NCBI GenBank assembly: GCA_002509485.1
Contig: DAWO01000110.1
Location: 1 to 5,380, forward strand
DNA: 5,380 bases
Reading direction: 5' to 3'
DNA from: Methanolinea sp. UBA477
GTDB taxonomy: Archaea > Halobacteriota > Methanomicrobia > Methanomicrobiales > Methanospirillaceae
Positions 1-5,380 of the stretch are shown here, one piece after another (the stretch's first letter is position 1; each line of letters starts with the position of its first letter). The position numbers and the translations under genes were made by a program. Below the pieces are notes generated by a model. That model saw only the letters and a list, made by a program, of their open reading frames with translations. It was not told where the DNA came from and made no database searches.

Positions 1-81
1 AGATCCTGAAAAACACCAGGTTGCGAGATTCGGGGACGGATGTGAATGCCCGGATGATGATTACGAAAGATGAGAGTTGCT

Positions 82-1194
82 TCAATGCTCGATGATGATG
101 GTGAGCAGGTCGCCCTCGTGAAGCAGGTGGGGAAGGCCCACCCGCTGGCCCGGATGCTTGACCGAATCACCCCAGACGCGGGCATACCGGAACCTGTCCA
201 CGAAATCCCTGTGCAGTTTCCGGCAGACGTCCTCGACGGTGCTGTCTGTCCGGACGATGAGCGGCTCCTCGAGATCGGCCTGGCCACTCTGGGGCTTTAA
301 ATATACCCGCATGAACCCCAGGCTCCGGTATATCTCCTCCTTCAATACCTCGATATTGTATTTTGTCTGGGCCGAGATCATGATGGGATCCATTCCGAAA
401 CGCTCGGCGATGTCGTCCTCTATCGCTTTCCTGGCGGAAGGATCCACCAGATCCACCTTGTTGACCACAACGATCGCCGGGATATAGACCCTGTTTCCAA
501 ACATCGCATCGATGATATCCTCCTGGGAGGCCCCGCCCCTGATCAGGATATTGGCATTCATGATCTTGTTCTCAGAGAGGATGGTCCGTATCTCGTCGAT
601 CTCGAGATCGAGCGTTCCCACGGCATTCAGCCGGATACCTCCGTGGGATGTCTTCTTGATGGTGATATCCGGGCGAGGCCGGTTGATGCGGATTCCTGCA
701 TCGTAGAGCTCCTTCATCAGGACATCGACATGGCTTGCGTTGAAGACATCGACAAGGATGACGATCATATCGGCGCTCCTCACCACCCCGATGACCTCTT
801 TTCCCCGTCCTTTCCCGATGGCCGCACCGGCGATCAGGCCCGGGATATCGAGGATCTGTATCCTGGCACCCTTGTATTCCATCGCTCCGGGGACGACAGT
901 GAGGGTGGTGAACGCGTAGGCCGCGACCTCGCTTGCCGTTCCGGTCATCCGGTTCAGAAGCGTGCTCTTTCCGGTTGAGGGGAACCCGACGAGGACCACC
1001 GTGGCATCTCCTGACTTGCTGACCGAGTAACCTTCCCCGCCACCGGCAGATTTCATCGCCCTGTTGACCGCTTCGTCCCGTAACTTCGCGATTTTTGCCT
1101 TAACCCGGCCGATATGCTTGGATGTGGCCTTGTTGTAGGGCGTCCGCTGGAGTTCGTCTTCCAGTTCCTTTATCTGCTCTTCAAGGCCCGCCAT
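82..1194 (-). CDS. drg: DRG-family GTP-binding protein with TGS domain (archaeal Obg/DRG GTPase)
   Basis: This is a complete 370-residue translation-associated GTPase of the DRG branch of the Obg/HflX group. Visible in the sequence: a charged N-terminal helical region with the family signature RTPYNKATSKHIG (residues 17-29); the P-loop GFPSTGKST (70-78); a switch-I threonine within FTTLT (95-99); the G3 motif DIPG (116-119); an S5D2L-like insertion around 170-230; the G4 motif NKVD (245-248); the G5 motif SAQ (274-276); and a C-terminal TGS domain from about 294 to 370 ending DLLTIIIEH. Length and order match archaeal DRG proteins, which have no C-terminal extension. The ATG at 1194 is chosen because the family's N-terminal helix begins right after it, and GGAAAGG lies just upstream. 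DRG proteins bind ribosomes or tRNA-loaded complexes in eukaryotes; a similar cytoplasmic role here is inference. The nearest gene upstream is a divergent tRNA, so it is probably monocistronic. No frameshift or missing motif is seen. Confidence 0.96.
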   Translation of the reverse strand: MAGLEEQIKELEDELQRTPYNKATSKHIGRVKAKIAKLRDEAVNRAMKSAGGGEGYSVSKSGDATVVLVGFPSTGKSTLLNRMTGTASEVAAYAFTTLTVVPGAMEYKGARIQILDIPGLIAGAAIGKGRGKEVIGVVRSADMIVILVDVFNASHVDVLMKELYDAGIRINRPRPDITIKKTSHGGIRLNAVGTLDLEIDEIRTILSENKIMNANILIRGGASQEDIIDAMFGNRVYIPAIVVVNKVDLVDPSARKAIEDDIAERFGMDPIMISAQTKYNIEVLKEEIYRSLGFMRVYLKPQSGQADLEEPLIVRTDSTVEDVCRKLHRDFVDRFRYARVWGDSVKHPGQRVGLPHLLHEGDLLTIIIEH

Positions 1195-1203
1195 TTCCCT
1201 TTC

Positions 1204-1258
1204 CTATATTTATGGCCGGATATGCGGGATATAGTTGTGGGTAGCGGGTATTTTTCCA
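1204..1258 (-). promoter_or_regulatory. Probable promoter region of the DRG GTPase gene
   Basis: Upstream of the DRG start, on the minus strand, three AT-rich TATA-like stretches occur in otherwise GC-rich DNA: ATAAATATA (1212-1204), AACTATATC (1237-1229) and GGAAAAATA (1257-1249). The first lies too close to the ATG at 1194 for a transcription start about 25 bases downstream. The second would place the start near 1207, giving a leader of about 13 bases, and the third near 1226. The middle one is favoured on spacing, but the sequence does not decide between the last two. Confidence 0.4.
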
Positions 1259-1317
1259 GCCGTCATGCGCTCAATTCCAGCGGTTCCGAAGCCCTTTTCC
1301 GCCGGGAACGGGATATA

Positions 1318-1336
1318 TCAAATAGGTTTAAGTAAC
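1318..1336 (+). promoter_or_regulatory. Archaeal BRE/TATA promoter of the tRNA-Glu gene
   Basis: The stretch CAAATAGGTTTAAGTAA resembles the methanogen stable-RNA promoter pattern AAANNTTTATATA, with a purine-rich BRE-like part followed by a TATA-like TTTAAGTA centred near 1330. Transcription about 25 bases downstream would begin near 1355, leaving a leader of about nine bases to be removed by RNase P. A second AT-rich stretch, GATATATC at 1312-1319, lies just upstream and is less well placed. Confidence 0.55.
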
Positions 1337-1363
1337 TACAACGCCCATTTAGTTGAGCAGTTT

Positions 1364-1438
1364 GCTGCTATAGTGTAGTCCGGCCAATCATGTGGGACTC
1401 TCACTCCCACGACTGGGGTTCGAATCCCCATAGCAGCA
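1364..1438 (+). tRNA. trnE: tRNA-Glu, anticodon CUC
   Basis: A full 75-base cloverleaf can be folded by eye. The acceptor stem GCTGCTA (1364-1370) pairs perfectly with TAGCAGC (1431-1437), followed by discriminator A at 1438. The D-arm sequence GTGTAGTCCGGCCAATCAT is the usual archaeal tRNA-Glu form. The anticodon stem TGGGA/TCCCA (1393-1397 and 1405-1409) encloses the loop CTCTCAC, giving anticodon CTC at 1400-1402, which reads GAG. The T stem TGGGG/CCCCA (1414-1418 and 1426-1430) encloses TTCGAAT. No CCA is encoded (the next bases are CTTTT), so the tail must be added by the CCA-adding enzyme. The short T-rich run right after the gene could serve as its terminator. There is no intron in the anticodon loop. 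Confidence 0.97.
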
Positions 1439-1961
1439 CTTTTCTCTGAAGTTTCAATGTTCCATGGTCTCTCTCGTCATTGCCAAACCTCTTATTGTAT
1501 GAGCTGGGCCGAGATGACGCTCAATCATTCTATTATGCATCCAGCCGGATCAAAGCAGGGATGCGATTTAGCAGCTGCTCGTTGCCAACCCGACAAATAA
1601 CGAAAATCACCGTCTTTAAACGAATTTTAAGCGACCAAATGTTATAGGAGAAGGTTGGCATTGGGCGAAGCGGCAACATTTGCCTCACGTTGATTCTCTG
1701 GAGCTGTTTTTGTCGTTTTTTTAGAATCTCATAACGGGAACCGGGTATACTACAAAAGACTCGTTGAATACAGGGTAAAGAGGGGGAGAGACAATTGGTG
1801 CATGATCTATGGGAGGGGAAGTTCAGGATTCTATGCCGGATCAAACAAGGGGTGTTTTGGAGAGACCCGGTACTGAGTCTATCCGAAGATCACAGTCCGG
1901 GTCTCGTCACATCCTCTGCAGAATCGTCACCCATACAATCCAGACAAGGATGATAATCTCC
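1439..1961. other. Gene-poor spacer between tRNA-Glu and the broken potassium channel gene
   Basis: About 520 bases without a convincing gene. The composition is visibly more AT-rich than the flanking genes, with clusters such as TTTAAACGAATTTTAAG near 1615-1631 and a seven-base T run at 1716-1722. The longest open frame (minus strand, 1844-1533) begins with TTG, has no recognisable motif and reads like translated noncoding DNA. Inverted repeats present are TGCCAACC/GGTTGGCA (1583-1590 and 1653-1660), GATTCT/AGAATC (1692-1697 and 1723-1728) around the T run, and the strong hairpin at 1862-1905 listed separately. No duplicate of the tRNA 3' end that would mark an integrated element was found beyond a seven-base chance match at 1569-1575. 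Confidence 0.6.
1862..1905 (-). terminator. Strong stem-loop downstream of the channel gene, possible transcript-end structure
   Basis: GAGACCCGG (1862-1870) is a perfect nine-base inverted repeat of CCGGGTCTC (1897-1905). After a single bulged T at 1871 the stem continues with ACTG/CAGT (1872-1875 and 1893-1896), and TCT/AGA (1878-1880 and 1887-1889) can extend it inward, leaving a loop of about six bases. It begins about 57 bases beyond the restored stop of the potassium channel gene, in the spacer, so it would sit in the 3' untranslated part of the exporter/channel transcript. No T run follows on either strand, so it is not a classic T-rich archaeal terminator. It could instead be an mRNA-stabilising structure or one copy of a dispersed palindromic repeat. 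Confidence 0.45.
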
Positions 1962-2870
1962 TCACTTATCGGAACCTGATATGATGCGGGATTTCAATTC
2001 CTGGTATTCTTCCTCGGTAATCAGCCTTTTTCCCACAGATCCGCCGCCCGTCCCAATTGAGCCAGTATCTGCTCAGCCATCTCCCCGTGCCCGACCTCAT
2101 TGTCTCTCTGGCGCTCCTCGATGAAACCCGATGCAAGAATTGCAGATGGCAGGGCAAGCAGCAGGACGCCGGCGAGGGTGATCAGTGATCCAAAAGCCTA
2201 GTCTATAGGTGTGACCGGATAGATATCACCATATCCGACCGTGGTCACGGTCATCATCGCCCACCAGATTGCGGCCGGAATGCTCGAAAATTTATCCGGC
2301 CGGGCGGGGTTTTCCACGAGGTACATGATAGTGGCCAAAAAGAGGATGACAAAGACCAGGAAAAAGACCATGATGGTGAAAATTTCCTGTTTCTTCAACA
2401 CCACGCGCTTCAGGAGAGCTAGTGACTTCGATTTTCGGGCATACCTGCCAAGCTTGAAGATCGAGATGAGGCGGAACCCCCGGAGGAGGGCAAAGTCTGA
2501 GGCGAAGAATATGGGAACAACAGGGTATGATCGAGAGCAGGTCGATGATCAGGTAAAAACTCGTTGCGTACCGGAATCGCTCAGACATCCTCTCCTGCCA
2601 TGTCCCGGCATCGGTGCAGGACCAGATACGGAGAAGATACTCGATGGCGAAGACGACGAGACAGAAGGTGATGACTGCGTTGAGGAGGGTAGACCAGGAG
2701 GCCTCTACCGAAGGGATGGTAAAGATCACCACCGCGACCGTGTTGAGGATGACCACCATCCCGATGGTCACCTGGACGAGCAGGGACTCCCGGTCTCCTC
2801 CCGGAGGATCCTCAAGGATCTCGAATACCCGGGACTTGATCCTCCCATACTCCGTCAGCTTTTCTGTCAT
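1962..2870 (-). pseudogene. Voltage-gated potassium channel (six-helix, KvAP-like) with SHOCT-like tail, broken by two frameshifts and an amber codon
   Basis: The restored product is about 302 residues of a six-helix K+ channel of the inner membrane. Domains in order: cytoplasmic N-terminus with EYGRIKSRVFEILEDP; S1 about 30-52; S2 about 62-83 with FAIEYLLRIW; S3 about 105-122 with IIDLLSIIP; S4 with basic residues R130, R133, K139, R142 and R145; S5 about 163-186; pore helix IPAAIWWAMM; selectivity filter TVGYGD (codons at about 2242-2225); S6 about 225-250; and a C-terminal SHOCT-like segment, LWEKG then LITEEEYQEL. Lesions: one extra base at the CCC run 2523-2525, after P116; codon 224 is TAG (2200-2198), where relatives usually have K or Q in TPxGKxxG; and one base is missing near 2025-2031, where AAAAAGG should encode KG before LITEE. 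The restored frame ends at TGA 1964-1962. The ATG at 2870 lies 18 bases after the exporter stop with GAGGGACAGG between them, so the two were probably cotranscribed. As read, translation stops before S6, so no working pore is expected. Confidence 0.88.
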
Positions 2871-2888
2871 CCTGTCCCTCGCAAAAAA

Positions 2889-4337
2889 TTAAAACGCGGA
2901 CACCGGCTCGCCTTCGGTGCTGTATCCGTCCGTCCTCTCCCTGACAAATATCATGAGTGCGACTCCTGCGATCTCAAGGGCCATGAGGAAGAGGAAAGCC
3001 ATATCGAACGCATAGGCCAGGTCCGCGGTTGGGAGTGTGTGGGCGGAGACCTGTGCCAGTTTCGGTCCGAGAGCCGCAGCAGCGGCAAGCATGACCATTG
3101 CTACACCGAGCGAAGAACCGAGATTGGTCATCATCTTGATCAGGCCCGATGCTGCCCCCCTCTCTTTTGGCGGAGACTCCCCCATGACGGCACTGTTCAA
3201 GGGGGCATAGGCGATACCGCTGCCAGCACCAAGGAGGAAGAGGTAGATCCCGATGTGGCCGACGCTTGAATGGGGGCTTAAGGTGGAGAGAAAGAGAAGG
3301 GCCACTGCACAGACAATAAACCCGATAATGATGGGTTTTTTTGTCCCGATAACATCGGAGAACCTGCCTGCGATAGGGGAGGGGAGTATCATGCCGATGG
3401 GAAGCGCCAGCAGGATGGTTCCCGCGTTATCGGTCGGGAGATGTTTTACCAGTTCCAGGAAGAACGGCATCAGTATCATCGTCCCGGCCATGGCCATCTG
3501 GATGAGCATGATGCTTGCGTTCTGGAGGGAGAACGCCCGGTTGGAGAAGAGGCCGATATTGATGAGAGGATCCGCCTTCCCCCTCTCGTTGAATATGAAT
3601 GCCGCCCAGGATATGACCGATACGACGAGGGATGCTGCGCCGGTCACCGGGAGCGGGCCCTGCAGCGATGTCAGCCCATAGATAAGTGTGCTGAGAGCAG
3701 CAAATACCATGATGACACCGGGAATATCCAGTTTTGCCCCGGATGAAACGGGGGCGAGCCGCGGGAGGAAATGCAGGCCGAGCAGCATGGCGAGGATTCC
3801 TACCGGAATGTTTACATAAAAGATGAACTGCCACGAGAATGCACTGGTGAGGAATCCCCCGAACACCGGCCCGAGGGCTGCTCCGAGCATGGTGAACATG
3901 GCCACAAACCCGAGCGCCTGGTCACGGAGAGAGGGAGCCAGGTAACTGGTGACCATGACCGCTCCCAGGGCTGCGATGGCCGCACCGCCGATCGCCTGGA
4001 ACACACGCGAGACAATAAGGAGCGTAATTGAGGGGGCAAGCCCGCATAATGCAGAGCCGATAGTGAAGATCACGAACCCTGCCATGAAGATCTTGCGATA
4101 GCCTTTCATGTCCCCAAGACGGGATGCTGCGAGCAGAAGGCTGACGAGGATGATCAGGTATGCATTCAGCACCCAGGATGCGGTGACGGTCGAGACCCCG
4201 AATGCCTTCGATACCGTGGGCAAGGCAATATTCACGATGCTTCGCATCCAGCCCGGCCATGAATGACCCGAGAGAGATGATGATCACGATCATCAGCCCC
4301 TGGGATTCATCTTCTGGCGGACGGGTTGTTCAGTCAC
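2889..4337 (-). CDS. MFS exporter, DHA2 (EmrB/QacA-like) 14-helix family, N-terminus frameshifted
   Basis: The intact frame runs from an ATG at 4247 to TAA at 2889 (452 residues), but that ATG is not the native start: it begins MRSIVNIALP, whereas the family begins with a short tail and TM1 reading SLGSFMAGLDxSIVNIALP. The missing part, MIVIIISLGSFMAGLDA, is encoded at 4293-4243 in another frame, so one extra base (T4241 or T4242) separates the two. Further upstream a GTG at 4337 opens MTEQPVRQ, which would join DESQGLMIV if one base were restored near 4310-4316; this second shift is less certain. The restored length is about 482 residues. In restored numbering, motif A RLGDMKGYRKIF lies at 73-84, the RVFQAIGGA motif at 111-119 and motif C GAALGPVFGG at 152-161, with many hydrophobic helices through to a tail ending GEPVSAF. 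DHA2 proteins are proton-coupled exporters of drugs or amphiphiles in the cytoplasmic membrane; the substrate here cannot be told. Translation from 4247 would lose TM1, so the gene is probably impaired. It heads a unit with the potassium channel gene. Confidence 0.85.
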
Positions 4338-4348
4338 AAATAAAGGAA

Positions 4349-4372
4349 ATATCTCTGTTCAGATATAGATGT
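4349..4372 (-). promoter_or_regulatory. Probable promoter of the exporter/channel unit
   Basis: On the minus strand ATCTATATCT (4370-4361) is a TATA-like element centred near 4366. It lies 28-29 bases before the candidate GTG start at 4337, so transcription would begin near 4340 and the message would be nearly leaderless; this fits the absence of a Shine-Dalgarno sequence before that GTG. A weaker AT-rich stretch, GATATTTCC, follows at about 4353-4345. Confidence 0.45.
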
Positions 4373-4419
4373 TGAAATGTCACAGGTCATTGAGGAAAGA
4401 ATTTGGAATTTGGGACGGA

Positions 4420-4458
4420 TTTGGCCGGACAAAGACCCCGGGAAATCCTTCAGCCAAA
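4420..4458 (-). terminator. Weak inverted repeat after the histidine kinase gene
   Basis: TTTGGC (4420-4425) and GCCAAA (4453-4458) form a six-base stem starting six bases beyond the kinase stop codon, with a 27-base interior that includes the self-complementary CCCCGGG. No T run follows. It may mark the end of the kinase transcript ahead of the exporter promoter, but it is short enough to be chance. Confidence 0.2.
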
Positions 4459-4463
4459 GAACA

Positions 4464-5380
4464 TTAGCCGCTCCGCCATCCCCCCGCAGGTACCTGGATC
4501 TCGAACCTGGCTCCCTCGCCAGGGGTCCCGGTTTCCCTGATACGTATCCTGGTGAGTTTCAGGATCTCGCGGACCAGGTAGAGGCCATAGCCATGATCTT
4601 TCCCAAAACCTGATTCAAAAATTTCCTTTTTATACTCGGTGGGAATACCGACTCCATCATCTTCGCAGGCAATAATCAAATTCCCGTCCTTCTCTTGGGT
4701 AGAGAATGACATGCGGGATATCCCCTCTCCATGATTGAGAGCATTGTCTAAAAGATTGGAAAAGACCATCGGCAGCATCGGGTCTGCGTAGATCTGAATG
4801 CCGCCGAGTTCAACCTGCATATCCACCTTGTCAAATTTCGGTTCGGTTGATATGTAATGGTCAATGATGGGAGCGATTTCCTGCCATTTCGGAGGGATCC
4901 TCCCCATATCCTGGAATTCACGGGTAAATTTGATCTGGTCCTCGATCTTTTTCAAGGTCCGGTGGATGGTTTTTCTGTATTTCTTCTGATCAGCCGGATC
5001 GGCATCCTCGAAGAGTTCAAGGTACATGCCGGCCACCATGACGCTGTTGAGGATGTCGTGCCTGGTGATCTCAGTGAGTATCTTGAGCTGGTGGTGTGCC
5101 TGCAAAACCGCCTCCTCCGCCTGTTTTCTCGTGGTGATGTCGATAAGGGATGCGACATAGTTTCCGGTGTCCTGCATTGTTCCTACATCCAGGATAACAT
5201 CATGACTGTGCCCTGCCCTGTCCACCATCTGGAACTCAGATTGCCCTGGCGCCTCCCCGGGATGATCTTCTCGCATCCGGTGAATCTCAATCAAACGCTC
5301 GCGGTCGGCTGGACTGACAAATTCTATCCACTTTTTCCTGCCGACAACTTCCTCTCGCGAATAACCCGAAAGCCTCTCTG
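4464..5380 (-). CDS. PAS-domain sensor histidine kinase (5' end outside the window)
   Basis: The reading frame enters from the right edge and ends at TAA 4466-4464, giving 304 visible residues with no start codon needed inside the window. A TTG near 5294 could be mistaken for a start, but the PAS sequence continues upstream of it (ERLSGYSREEVVGRKKW), so the gene is longer. Domains in order: the C-terminal half of a PAS domain (about 1-85) ending VASLIDITTRKQAEEAV; an H-box with phosphoacceptor H107 in TRHDILNSV, the form common in methanogen kinases; a dimerisation helix to about 160; and an HATPase_c domain with N-box FSNLLDNALNHG (about 206-217), G1 DDGVG (240-244), F-box IFESGFGK and G2 HGYGLYL (262-268). 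It should autophosphorylate on His and pass phosphate to a response regulator; no regulator is visible here, so partner and signal are unknown. With no signal peptide or membrane segment in view, it is probably cytoplasmic. It lies 126 bases upstream of the exporter, which has its own promoter-like element. Confidence 0.93.
   Translation of the reverse strand, partial: ERLSGYSREEVVGRKKWIEFVSPADRERLIEIHRMREDHPGEAPGQSEFQMVDRAGHSHDVILDVGTMQDTGNYVASLIDITTRKQAEEAVLQAHHQLKILTEITRHDILNSVMVAGMYLELFEDADPADQKKYRKTIHRTLKKIEDQIKFTREFQDMGRIPPKWQEIAPIIDHYISTEPKFDKVDMQVELGGIQIYADPMLPMVFSNLLDNALNHGEGISRMSFSTQEKDGNLIIACEDDGVGIPTEYKKEIFESGFGKDHGYGLYLVREILKLTRIRIRETGTPGEGARFEIQVPAGGWRSG

Noticed and set aside
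1569..1575. TAGCAGC, matching the 3' acceptor strand of tRNA-Glu, as a possible attachment-site duplicate
   Set aside because: Only seven bases match, it sits inside a GCAGCTGC palindrome, and the T-arm portion normally included in tRNA att copies is absent.
1646..1693. Small plus-strand open frame after AGGAG (TTG start, about 10 codons)
   Set aside because: It is far too short, with a non-ATG start and no sign of conservation or of a leader-peptide role, since no plus-strand gene follows.
1533..1844. 103-codon open frame on the minus strand in the spacer after the tRNA
   Set aside because: It starts with TTG, has no ribosome binding site, and its composition is rich in Arg, Ile, Cys and Pro without any domain pattern. 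It looks like chance translation of noncoding DNA.
1950..1990. Box C-like GATGATAA and a CTGATATGATG motif suggesting a C/D guide RNA
   Set aside because: Box C is imperfect, no properly spaced final box D follows, and most of the stretch is the coding end of the restored channel gene.
1966..2157. 63-codon minus-strand frame at the end of the channel gene
   Set aside because: It overlaps the restored S6 and SHOCT-like tail of the channel in another frame, and its product has no recognisable features.
2241..3269. 342-codon open frame on the plus strand
   Set aside because: It runs antisense across the channel and exporter genes, whose sequences are clearly recognisable. The product is full of His, Arg, Asp and Gly with no fold-like pattern, as expected for an antisense shadow in GC-rich DNA.

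Overview
The window looks like chromosomal DNA of a methanogenic archaeon, most likely of the order Methanomicrobiales. This is inferred from an archaeal-type DRG GTPase, a tRNA gene with no encoded CCA behind an archaeal TATA-like promoter, a PAS histidine kinase with the TRHDILN phosphoacceptor box common in methanogen kinases, and a moderately GC-rich composition. The genus cannot be fixed from the sequence alone.

Layout, left to right. The first 81 bases hold only unidentifiable open frames running in from the left edge. At 82-1194 (minus) is an intact DRG-family GTPase with a C-terminal TGS domain. A 169-base divergent spacer carries the promoters for that gene and for a plus-strand tRNA-Glu (anticodon CUC) at 1364-1438. 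Bases 1439-1961 contain no convincing gene, but do contain a strong hairpin at 1862-1905.

From 1962 to 4337 (minus) lies a two-gene unit: a DHA2-type major facilitator drug/solute exporter (upstream, 4337-2889) followed 18 bases later by a six-helix voltage-gated potassium channel with a SHOCT-like tail (2870-1962). Both are damaged. The exporter has a clear +1 shift and a probable -1 shift in its first 35 codons. The channel has a +1 shift after S3, an in-frame amber codon between the pore filter and S6, and a -1 shift near its C-terminus. The right end (4464-5380, minus) is an intact but window-truncated PAS histidine kinase.

The notable feature is that all inferred lesions fall in the exporter/channel unit, while the flanking GTPase and kinase read cleanly. 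That pattern suggests recent decay of a cotranscribed membrane-transport locus. Base-calling errors remain possible, because the two channel shifts and the exporter shifts lie in or next to short homopolymers. I found no CRISPR array, insertion sequence or clearly undescribed system.
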